A DNA stretch of 64,000 nucleotides from Aldrovandia affinis (taxonomy: Eukaryota > Chordata > Actinopteri > Notacanthiformes > Halosauridae): the NCBI GenBank assembly GCA_029706075.1, contig JAINUG010000015.1, positions 7,524,154 through 7,588,153 on the forward strand. Reading direction: 5' to 3'. This document shows positions 1 through 16,100 of the stretch, in pieces. A program made the position numbers and the translations under genes. Each line of letters begins with the position of its first letter. Within the stretch, counting starts at the first letter, position 1. Under the pieces are notes generated by a model. It was not told where the DNA came from and made no database searches. It saw only the letters and a list, made by a program, of their open reading frames with translations.

Positions 1-2319
1 AGCGGCTGCCAGGCGCCCAGAGGGATGGGGCAGTCAGTTTGCCAGAGGAGGCGGAGCGGAGGGGTCTGGCTGGGGTGTAGGGAGTGATGAGTGACTATCA
101 CCAAATATATTAAATCCCCACAAATGAGATAATTAGGGAATTAATTAGTCTTGTTCATTTTCATTAGGCGATGACTTATTTTTAAATCTAAAAAGGGGCC
201 GAATAAAGAAAAATATTGTTCTCATAATCCCTATTTTATAATATTCCTATGTTTCTTATACACTGTGTAAGACGACGTAAGACTGACACAACGTTTGATC
301 CTTTGTGCCCTTTATGTGGCTTCCTCTTGCTGCTGTTACTGAGTAGCACAGAGTGCACTTTATAGTAATGGACACTTTGACCCGATCCTCTGCCTAATTT
401 ATTGGAATACGGGTACTGCTTTGGTCAAGCTTCTGCTGGCCTGCTTGGTCACCATCACATTATCCTCATTCCACACTGCCACACGTTTATAGCCCATACC
501 CACATTCTCACATACTTGACCTTGTCGGGCTGGTCTGAGGGAATAATGAGCATTTAATTTATGGCTCTGACAGTATGGAGCATATGCCTCCAAGACCTGG
601 ACAACACAGTGGACTAATGTCACTCATTCTGCCTGCACTGCCTTTGTCCCTCTTGTCTCTCCCTAGGGACTAGCATAACGTTGACAATGGCCATGCCTAC
701 ATAATGTGCCTGCATCAGCAAAGAATGACCACCATTTTCCCTGCAATCAATCATGGATTGGAGTCTATGGAGTCCTTTCTCAAGGTGCACCAGGAGCTGC
801 AACGTGTGCACTCATTTTTACAATGTGTAATTAATGGTTCTTTATGGTTTTATGATTTTTATCAAGGTGTGCATGTAGAAGCTGTTTCAAACTTTTTTTT
901 TTATTTGACATATTTTCTTATCCAGGGTAATTTGCATAATACCAGTGCAGTACAGAGTACAGACTAAGGTCGTAAACAAATGCAATGTGCCTGGAGCAGG
1001 AGCCTGGAGCATTTACACAGTACTTTGTCTTGTTCTTTCATCCCACCAAATGTTTGTGGGATGTGTAATATGGAGCAAGACATTCTTTGATCTGTATTGC
1101 ATTTATTGCCCTTTGCCTTTGGAGTAATTGGCTTAGTGTGGGTTTTATTTAATCCGTGCATGTCTTCAGAGAAGGTTGAACAGAGACACAATAGAGATAA
1201 TTGATATTAAAACATCACTAAACAAAAATCGTTAAGATTTACAGCTATAAATATACACTTCAATCGGCAATGTAGAAGTATTTCAGTATTGTCAAAAACA
1301 AACAGCATGCTCCCTCTAGTGGAGCTGAATATACACTCTAAATTATATACTATAATGGCAACTAAAACATGAAAACCTTTACCCCACACAGCAACCAAAA
1401 CCCTGAAGTTGAAACAAGAATAGACAGTTTGTTTGTGAGACTATATAACTATTAAACCATTGATGCAGAGGAAACGTAAAATGCAGAGAGTGAGTATATA
1501 GTGTCAGTATGATACCCTTTTTTCATTTGTGCCACTGATAGTGCTCTATAATTTGTAGGAGGCTTTGTTTGACTGTAATGGAAAGAAATCAGTTATGTTT
1601 ATGAAACAAGTGAACAAATTAAGGAAAACATAATAAGCAGTGGGACAGCCAATTAAATTTCAGACATATTATAGAATGTATTTCCCAACAAACCTTAAGC
1701 ATGTATATAATGTCTAATCCTTTAATTATGTCTGAAATGTAATGTTGTGTGGAGATACAAATATACTTTTTCTAAGCACCTCCCATTTCCCCTATTGGCT
1801 GTCACATAGAGAACTGCAAACCTAAAGGAGACAATATTCTTGAGTTCTTTCTAGTATTTGCATGATCACATTTAGCATTCTGGAAATGATAGTGTTAATT
1901 CCACCAAATGCATTTACACTCACAAATTTCATGTATGGATATGTCCATATCTGCCCCCCAATAATTTGTAGATATAACACATTCTCTTTCATTATGTCCC
2001 TCCCAATATTTAATATGTGTTTCGCCCTTGGTTTACACGGTATTAAATGGTGGACACTAATGACTGTTACTGATTGCCTGGAGAGTGATAGGCTTGTATA
2101 TCTTGACCTGTATATTAAACCTGGTTCAAACATATTTGAACTACATTTGCAGGTCCCAGAAAATGGTCAACTCATGTTCCTAAGAAAAATATACATAATT
2201 TAAAATAAGAATATTGTTCTGAATATTGATTAAAACATTTATCTTTTTAAATGGTCAGTAATCTGCAGGAATTTTACTGGTGTCTAAGAGTATTTAAAAT
2301 AATTATTTGTCCAAGGTCT

Positions 2320-2387
<68 letters not shown>

Positions 2388-2784
2388 AAGTATTAATACA
2401 ATGTATCCCGGAGAATCAACGTGTTCTATACAAATCTTTCCCAAATAATAAAAATGAACAATCATTTCACTGGGGAATTATTTAACTGTAACACCGGAAG
2501 TAAATGTGGTCTTGAAATCCAACTAAGCTATCGGCCATACAGTGTTCCCGAAAGAGCATCTTTTAAAAGTATTTGTCTTACAGATTAAGAAGACGAAACA
2601 ATATGTCGCCTCCAAAAACGCACCGCGCCCTCAGGTTCGTTTGTTTTTTCTTGTTCTTAATGTGTTTGCGTGTACCCTCACAATTGGACACTCCTCTCAG
2701 TAGTTCATATATTTTTCAGTGGAAGACTAGAAACACGTACCATATGTCCACTTGCAGCTCTAACAGAAAACTGGTCAATTGAGT
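1..2784. other. Upstream flank of mettl9, no gene recognised
   Basis: No coding segment resembling a known protein was found on either strand. The region is AT-rich apart from the first 90 bases, which are GC-rich. It holds a CA microsatellite. The last 200 bases before the mettl9 start probably contain its promoter and 5' UTR, but no TATA box or other clear core element is visible. Confidence 0.5.
2321..2386. repeat. (CA)n microsatellite
   Basis: An uninterrupted run of about 33 AC dinucleotides. The apparent ORFs across it on both strands (poly-Thr-His, poly-Val-Cys) are artefacts of the repeat. Confidence 0.97.
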
Positions 2785-2799
2785 ATGTATTATCAACAG

Positions 2800-7250
<4,451 letters not shown>

Positions 7251-9283
7251 GGCCACATGCCTTATTCATTGAAGTTGGAGCTGATCAGGCGATTGGTCAT
7301 TTATGTCGAACTGAATCATGGTGCTTCTGTGACATCAACTCCTTCACAAGACACTGTTTTTCCTTATGTTTTGGGGAAAATATGTCATATTTTATAAATC
7401 GTTTAACAATGTATTGTCGTTACGGTTTTGTGGAACTCGGGGTGGTAATTACCTGTAGCTAGACAGGACATCCCAACCTCCACTCAGGAAGCTTCCCTGT
7501 CATTTCTTCAGCTTTATTATGTGAAGTTGAAAACTTGAAAAGACTTAACGGGCACAGCACGTTATTGCACATTGTCGGACATGAGCAGTGTTCGGGCAAA
7601 TGGCTACAGCCATATACTGATAATGCTCAAATGCATCAAGACAGAAAGAAAGAACGGTATCCACATCCCAACCTATGCTTCCTATCATTTTACTGTATGT
7701 TGGGTATATTTTCAAATGAAAGTATATTTTCATTTGCGTCCAAATTAATATCTCATTATGAAGGGTGCCATTTTTCTTTATTGAATTGTCCAATGTTTAT
7801 CTGGTTTATGGATCGGGGGAGGGGGAGGGGGTTTATGTGTTATTTTATTGTAAGGTGTCTATTATGTACACATACAGGACTTCAGGTTCTCCACCCATTC
7901 CAAGGAATGACTGACCGTACTTCCTGTCACTCCACTAATACATATTGTATGAATATCTCTATCATTTTATGGTGACAGATTTATGTTTCATATTTCTCAA
8001 AAACAAGTTTTTTTCCTTATGTAAGGATAAATCATCAGATCCAATAAAAAAAGAAATAAATTGCCTCGTGATTTTTACATTTCTATTTGATAAATCCGTA
8101 CATTGCTTCATCTTCATCAACACAGCACAACACCAGGTATCAAATGCCTTGTGATTACAGACAAACAGGAGAGCACTGCAGTACATCACACAACCTGTCT
8201 GTCACAGATGAATCTTCTGTTTATGCAAGTGTCACTCATCCATCCCTTGTGGCATCACAGTCTTGACTGAGCAGTGTCTGAAAGGGAGATGGGTGAGAAT
8301 AGGAAATCGACACTGGTGCCAGCCGACTGGGTCCTGTGCATCTTTTGTCTCGAAGGGTCTGTCGAAGTATCTCTCCCCTTCGCTGCGTCACTGACCTGGA
8401 TTGGGCCATAATCACTGGGCGGGTGTTGGAGGGGGGATTTGATTTTGCTAGTAAATTACAAACTAGATTTAAGAGAAAGATGCATTGAAGAATCGTGAAA
8501 GGATTTGTAACATATTCTGAAGATTGTCTATGTGTGTTTGCCGTAAGGTTGCACTTGCCGTACCTTTGTGCAGTAAATTATACCTGCCAGTTCCTTTGGG
8601 TATAATGGAAATGATCACATTTCACCAACATGACTGAAGGCTCTGTACAGCTCACCCTTGAGTAAAGGTCTTGCATGAATAGAGATGGCTCCCATTCAGT
8701 TCTTTAAAAAAAGTCTAGATGGGGTGGGGGGGGGTCGAACAATCAAACAGTGCGCAAGTGAAAATCAAGGGACCGTATCAGAAATGCCTTGATTTGTTCA
8801 CCGTTCATTTACAGTATCTTCTAGTTTTGCATTTCCATTGTGTCCACCTTCACTTTATGTCAAGGCTTTGGATATAGCACTCTGATTTCTGCAGTGGGAA
8901 GTGAGGGTAAGTGGGTTTAAATCGTGGGGCCACTTCCAAGAATCGGCTAAATCTGGAGCGGCAGAGGAAAAGTGATGCACGTTGTGAAGTCTGAATACTA
9001 AAGGATACACGTTCAACAGGTGAGATTTCTATATTGCACAACACAGCTGATTTCGAAATACTTTAGAATTTTGTACATACTCAACAGATTTAAAACGGCT
9101 GTCCCTTCTTTAAGGTAAAGTAAGATCAGGTCACAATTACCACTGGTTTGCTATTGTGGTTTATCCATTCATTAATTTGCTCAGCTCTGAATCTCATTGA
9201 ATTTATGTTTGTGCAGGCTTGTCTCAGACTTGTCAAACTGCTGAAGCACATTTAATGTGAGTGTTTAGAATAATGCTTTAACA
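7251..9283 (+). other. mettl9 3' UTR and spacer to otoa
   Basis: No further coding exon was recognised. An AATAAA at 8043-8048, followed by another AATAAA at 8054-8059, is a plausible polyadenylation signal and would give a 3' UTR of about 0.8 kb. The remainder up to the minisatellite is unremarkable AT-rich sequence with no ORF resembling a known protein. Confidence 0.5.
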
Positions 9284-10174
9284 CTGCTGCTATTCTGGGG
9301 TTAGTATCTGGCAATTTGGATCAGATGGTGGGGGGTGGCTGAGTCACTGCTGCTGTTCTGGGTTCAGTATCTGACAAGTAGGACCAATAATAATAATAAT
9401 GCATGGTATGCATTTATATAATGCCTTTCATCTCATGATCTCAGAGGGCATTACAGCATTGAGGGGGGAAACTCACCTCAACCACCAACAAAGTGTAGCA
9501 CACACCTGAGTGATGCCCAGGAGTGATTTTGCATAAGAACTCTCCATTACTGACAGGTGTGATCAGATGGTGGGGTTGGCTGAGACAGTGCTGCTGTTCT
9601 TGGGTCAGTATCTGACAGGTGTGATAAGATGGTGGGGGTTGGCTGAGACAGTGCTGCTGTTCTTGGGTCAGTATCTGACAGGTGTGATCAGATGGTGGGG
9701 GTCGGCTGAGACAGTGCTGCTGTTCTTGGGTCAGTATCTGACAGGTGTGATCAGATGGTGTTCTTGGGGTATCTGACAGGTGTGATGAGACAGTGCTGCT
9801 GTTCTTGGGTCAGTATCTGACAGGTGTGATCAGATGGTGGGGTTGGCTGAGACAGTGCTGCTGTTCTTGGGTCAGTATCTGACAGGTGTGATCAGATGGT
9901 GGGGGTTGGCTGAGACAGTGCTGCTGTTCTTGGGTCAGTATCTGACAGGTGTGATCAGATGGTGGGGGTTGGCTGAGACAGACATTGCTGCTGTTCTTGG
10001 GTCAGTATCTGACAGGTGTGATCAGATGGTGGGGGTTGGCTGAGACAGTGCTGCTGTTCTTGGGTCAGTATCTGACAGGTGTGATCAGATGGTGGGGGTT
10101 GGCTGAGACAGTGCTGCTGTTCTTGGGTCAGTATCTGACAGGTGTGATCAGATGGTGGGGGATGGCTGAGACAG
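9284..10174 (+). repeat. 63-bp minisatellite abutting otoa exon 1
   Basis: Tandem units of about 63 bp (one is 66 bp) carrying CTGCTGTTCTTGGGTCAGTA, then TCTGACAGGTGTGATCAGAT, then a G-rich GGTTGGCTGAGACAG. There are nine full copies and one truncated copy between 9549 and 10174. About 1.5 diverged units at 9284-9385 are separated from the main array by an inserted repeat fragment. The unit is a multiple of three, so open frames run through it encoding a 21-residue repeat (LAETVLLFLGQYLTGVIRW core). This is very probably not a protein. The last unit runs directly into the otoa signal-peptide exon. Confidence 0.93.
9386..9548. mobile_element. Dispersed-repeat fragment inside the minisatellite
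   Basis: Begins with a short (AAT)n run followed by TGCATTTATATAATGCCTTT and a tail containing CACACCTGAGTGATGCCCAG. This resembles dispersed repeats common in teleost genomes. It splits the diverged first units of the minisatellite from the main array, so it appears to be an insertion. The family cannot be named with confidence. Confidence 0.45.
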
Positions 10175-13100
10175 TGCTACCTGCTGCTGCTGTTCCTGCC
10201 AGGCTTTAGGCCATCTTCAGACCCACAAGACAGACTGCCCCAGCCTGGTGAGACAGTGTCTATGTCTATGTAAAATATAACATTTTTGTATGGACTCTAC
10301 CATATAGTTGTGTGCTACCATGTACATTTTTAGATTATGAAACAATATGCAATGGTGCATTCTTTTTTAGTGTGTTTTTTCTTTTTCAAGAATTGCCACA
10401 GCTGATGAAAAAAGTACTGGTAAGATCCCATCTTGCAATTCAGAATTACTTTCATTTTGAAACAATTATAGCTTATTAGTCTGTCGAAGGTTGTGCTCTA
10501 ATGATTATGATTTTATATAATTGTTTTTAGGATGAATTTTTGTGCAGGAAATACCTTCACGGTAAGGTTTTCATTGGAATTTGCATGGTAATAAGATCTG
10601 TTTATAGGCCTGAATAAGGATTCGGCCCTTTTAAGATGACTTAATTTTTTACAAATTATTCACATATATTTATTGGTATTTTCTTTGATTTTCAGCTCTT
10701 GTTGATGCATATATATTTGCAAGGTAAAGCAAATCTCTACTCTTACTACATTAGTTACTACTAATGTAGTAACTAGCCATCATTTTCTTATCCTTTTGAA
10801 CACATGCAGGAAGGCCAGGGTTATGTTTGTAGAGTGTTCTCTGTGTGATTTGTCCTGGCTCTCTTTGTGAGTGCTGGATTTGGTCCCTCAGTACACAGCA
10901 GCCCTGGAGCCCAGTGGAGGCCCTGAGGTACCTGCTGAGCAGAAACGCCTCGCTCAGTATGGAAAGAATCACAGTAAGACCGTCAGCACACACAAACTAA
11001 ACACACTGCTGCTGCCTCTTGTTGTCTGGGATCACCTGTCCTGATTTTATGGGGCAGCAAATTCTCCAGCACAGAACTCCCATAATAGTTTATCATTAGG
11101 AAACATGTTATGAACAATTTTATAGTACAATATAAAGTCCCAAAATCATAAAAGATAAAGGCATATGTCCTCTTTGTGGTTGAATCCTACAGCAATTGTA
11201 AGCTTTCTGTGTCTTTGTGAAGAGACACTTAACCACATCTACTTTTGATTCAAATTGATTGGTTAATTCACTGTATTAAAAACCTCTGAGATTGATAACA
11301 CAGCGGTTGCCTTTTTAGTTTAGCAGGCAAAATGTGAATGACTATTTTATGTAGAACTATGTACACTTTTAGAATGGGTATGTGTAGTCCTGAAACCCCA
11401 TTTGGGTATAACACAGGTGTCTCATTCCCATACCCCCCAGAGCATCCTGAGGGATTATCAAAGTTCTCTGATTGAAGATCCTCAGTTTCTGGTCTCTGAG
11501 CTCAGCTCCCTGGACATCCAGAAATTTACCACCATGCTGCGCCTGCTTTTCACAGGGAGAAAGGAACAGGTCAGCCATGCTTGGGATTGTCTCTGTCACC
11601 TGGGCTCCTAGTGTACTATATGCACAACTTGAACAATATATGCAGAATTAGTTAATCAGCTACCCCCTTTCTCTCTAATTAACAAACACAGAAAGAAATA
11701 GAGAACATTAATTTAAAAAATCTAGCTAAAGTGCAGATAAACATAGACCTGTCTTCCAGACTGTACTGATGAACATAGACACTATTCCAGAATGTACTGA
11801 GGATCATAGACACTGTATTCCAGACTTTGCTGATCAACATAGAGTTTGATGTGATGAAGACATCGCTGGAACACAGTCCTGGTGGTAATCGCTCCCTGTT
11901 TGCTGTGGCCAGAGAAAAATGTGTGTCGGCACTGAGGGAGGGGCTCTGTGTTGATTTGATGAGCACCTTGCTTGGCCTATCAGAAGGGGAGTTTGTCGAG
12001 GAGGATTTCATCACAGACTTGCCAACAGACCTTTCAGATGACACTTTTCGAAACCTGTGAGTGACCAGAGCAAGTATTCACTGCTTTGAAAAAATGGGGT
12101 TTTAAAATGTAATCTATAATAGAGATCAAAGGCTCAGCAATTTTTTTCTCCAACCTCTACTCTTAATCACTTAATTATCATAGTAAATTAATTCAGTTTT
12201 AACCATTTTATATATTGGGAAACAATAAATCACAGCAGTATGTTGTGCTTTTGTATTATGCAATTAAGTACAATTAAGTGTATTTATTTTTGAAATGCAC
12301 AGTTATAAAAATATACAGTTAATTGAATAATGTAACCAATGAAGACAATGACCCCTCAAGAACTGAATTTGAAATAAAAATTTCCAAGTACAAATGTGGA
12401 CTGTATTTTTTCAGTTGATTCTGTGCAGAAAGTTTGCACAAAATGTTACTGCTCTTCAGCTTCCAGATTCACTTGACAAACAGTCATGCAGTCTACATTC
12501 AAAAGTACAGCGTAATCAGTCCAAAGGCATCTGGGACTAGTTTTTTCCTCTTCCTCTACTTATCTCCCATGCAGGACAGCAGTGTTTAAGGACCTGTATG
12601 ACATGTTCTCAGTGACCACACAGAGGGCCATCTATAAGTGGATCACACTGAGGCTGCAGAAGACCTCTAAATCCAATCGTAATCTGATATGGCTTCTCTC
12701 TTCCTTTTCAGAAATAAACAATTTTGCCATTTTGCTCCAAAATAATTTAAGTTTCATGATCTTTGTGTTTGCTCCTCCCTGCAGATAGCCCTGATGTCTG
12801 GATGACTGCAGAAAACCTGTGGTTTCTGGGCAGGTACATGGTTCACCTGACCATAAGCAATGTTCACAGGGTCAGCCTCAGTGAGGTGAGCTACCTGAGG
12901 GGTCACAGAGAGGGAGGGACTGTCACATTTGTTCCATGGTAAATGTATGTGCCAAGAATATGGAAGTCAGCTTTTAAGAAACAAAATGCTGTCCGACATT
13001 GCCCACCAGTGCGACCAGGATTCAATTCCCCAAGGTCGCGTCAGTTTTGACTCTGGCTGGGAGTGCCACTAGGGGGCAGCAATTGGCTGTCCGCCCCAGG

Positions 13101-16100
13101 GAGGGGGGGAAGGATAAATGCCAAATGAGCTCGCTGCATATATGAGTGGTCCTGTGTGTTACAGTCACAGGCTTTGGCTTAGGCGGGTGCCAGCTCGGAG
13201 GAGGTGGTGCCATGCTAACTGATGGTCTCGGGACTATGGCAGCAGGTTCTCATGTGAAGGAGGGGATAATTTACATGAAAAAGGGTATAATTGGATACTA
13301 AATTTGGAGATAAAAATGGGAATAAACAGCAAAAATAGAAACCCCCCAAAAAAAAAAAAGAAACAAAATGCTTAATTTCCTCACAGTTAAGTACAGGGTA
13401 CTTATTTGATTTGTATGCATGTAGCACCACCTCTATATATATTTGAGCTTATATCTATTAGCAAACTTTACATTATTTTTTAAATAAAATGTTTAAATTG
13501 GAAGGTAATTGAACAAGCTCGTGTACCAGCATTGTTTTGACATAATCATTTTTAACATAATTTTGAGAAATGACATGAAGTGAGGCTGTACACATTCTGA
13601 CTGCTTGAAGATAAACCATCCCACTCCACCATGTCTCCACCATCCCACTCACCACAGATGAGGATTTTCATTCACTATGACAATGCCACCAAGCAGCTGG
13701 ACTGTGTGTATGACATCAAACTAGGCCCCGGAAAAGCATTCCTCCACAGAATCAACTCCTCCGGGTTCGACATGGCCAATGTGTCCATTGCTTACAGGTC
13801 AGATCCTTGAAAAAGGAAAATATTCACCCCTGACAGTGTACAGTGCACCCACCCACTTATATTTTTCATTAACATAGTAGGGCAGCATTTCAGTCAGGCC
13901 ATATTATAGAAATATTATAATTGACTCATATTTCTGACTCAACTGCAGAAGCGGGACCAAACAATATCAGTGCTCATATATCAATGCTTATTTTCATTTT
14001 TAGTTTATTGGAAGGCACCACAATACTGCATATCACATCTATGTGATGTGTAAAACCAGCCTTATGATACAGTATCTATTTTTGCTTTTACAGTATGTAC
14101 TCTGGGTTGAACAGGGACATTGCACTGAAGTGATAGATGCACTGTATCTGGATTTAGTTTTAAGCTAATTATCTGATGTCCTTAATGGATTCGCAGGGAG
14201 ACCAGGGAAAAGAAATAGCAGGACAGTGTGTACTGAACAGCTAATCCAATACAAGAAAATAATCCCAGCAAGTCATAATGCATTATTTGATAACTCAAGA
14301 ATTATTTTCGCTATAATCCATTTTGAAAATATTATGTCTATTAACAAATACATTATGAAACTAAGCAAATACACTACCGTTCAAAAGTTTGGGGTCACCT
14401 TCCATCTGGACTATGGCTAATCGGGCACTCCTTCATTCTTCAGCAAGATAACGACCCGAAACACACCTTGAAGTTGTGCAAGAACTATCTGGTGAAGGAG
14501 GAATGTGAACAACAACTCAAACTAAAGACCTGGCCTGCCCAGTGTCCACACCTCAATCCCATTGAACTTGTATGGGACAAACTGGAAAGTAAGAGTCAAA
14601 GCAAAGCAACCCACAAGTTTCTCTGGGAATTGCTGCAGGATAGCTGGGAAAACATGTCGGGTGATTTCCTGCTAAAACTTATTAACCGAATGGCCACTGT
14701 TTGTGAGGCTATTCTCACGCCAAAGGGTGACTATTTTGAGGAATCCAAGATTCAATTTTCAATATAATTTTCTTGAAAATTTCTTTGATGTTCATTTTGT
14801 TCATTGTTACATGTGTTTTTTGTCATTTTAAAGTATTTACAGAAATGTATACAGTGTAAAGCATTGTCAATTATGAGATAAAAATAGTTTCCAGCAGGTG
14901 ACCCCAAACTTTTGAACGGTTGTATATATATATGTGTGTGTGCAGTTATGAAATACAATTTACAATGTGTAAGCGTCTGTGTGTTCTCTTTCAGATTGGG
15001 ATTGTTGGTGTGCTTCTATGACAATGTGCAGCTGTTAGATGCCAGTGATGCCCGCATTCTGCTGCATCAGTTGATTAAGTGCAACCAGCTGCGGGGGAGC
15101 TTGGCAGAGGTGCAGAAGGTTAGGGTCACCCAGAGACCAGGCTGGCCCGAGTGAACACAGAGTACAAGATCAAGATAGGGAATATTTCATGAATACCATA
15201 TTCCACAGTGACGGGCAAATGCTGTCTACTCCGTGCACACATCACATTCTGTGAGGGTATGAAATTGTGTGTTGCATTGCTCAGTCTGCCTGACTCTCAC
15301 CTGTTCTTCCTCTTGCCTTTCTTCCTTCCTCTACTCTTTTTTTTCTTCCAACGCTTATTTCCCTCACTCTCCTCCTCTTTTCTCAGCTCAAGTCTCAGCT
15401 CTTGGTGCTAGTGATACGGAACCAGACCTTGAACGAATCTTTGGGCTCGGTGTCAGACGCGGTGGTAGGCCTCACTCCCAGCCAGTTGGAGTCCCTGTCA
15501 GCCCAGGCAGTGCAGGGGTCCATGGGTGTCCTCCAGCAAGTCTTGGGCTGGACGCGAAGCCAGACCATTATTCTGGTGCACAAGTACATGGGCACCAGCA
15601 AGGTGAACAGGCTCCCTGCTCCTCAACATCTGAGAACCCCCCATTCCCCCACAGAGGGGCAGAGAATTCTTCTACACCAGTACTGTCCCACAAGTACCTC
15701 AAACACCACAGCTGCAGTAATCCCACACTCCAGTAGAAGACTGAATCCATATGTTTCTCACACCATATTTTACAATTGGTAAAATTGGTTGGTTCTGTGT
15801 AGCTCAGTAGGTAGAGCATGGCATTGGTAATGCTTAGGTTGTGGGTTCACACTGGGACCACATATACTGAAAAATGTATGCATTCACTACTGTAAGTTGC
15901 TTTGGATAAAAGTGTCTGCTAAATGGTATATATTACAATTGGAATATTATGAATTGTGTGTCAAATTATGAATTGTGTGTCAGACAACCCTGAGCAAATA
16001 ACAAAGAAACCAGTTTGAGTTATGATGCTGCAGTGAGGCAGTTCACACCCTTTACTGTTACCACTTCTACTCAAAGCCAGTGAGTGACCTGCGGTCAGGG

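Noticed and set aside
1862..2203. 113-codon ORF upstream of mettl9
   Set aside because: No similarity recognised, AT-rich composition, and an antisense ORF of similar length covers the same bases.
2251..2465. ORFs on both strands over the CA repeat
   Set aside because: Pure microsatellite translation.
2573..2782. ORF just upstream of mettl9 as an N-terminal extension
   Set aside because: It is in a different frame from mettl9 exon 1, and mammalian METTL9 begins at the position of the ATG at 2800.
9549..10174. Regular repeats resembling a CRISPR array
   Set aside because: Units are head-to-tail with no unique spacers, and the genome is vertebrate.
9567..10209. Open frames encoding a repeated LAETVLLFLGQYLTGVIRW segment
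   Set aside because: The frame is open only because the minisatellite unit is a multiple of three. It has no homologue, and units differ in ways not preserving the protein.
14468..14767. Transposase-like ORF as a domesticated gene
   Set aside because: It lacks the DNA-binding half and sits inside intact Tc1 ends, so it is a normal defective transposon.
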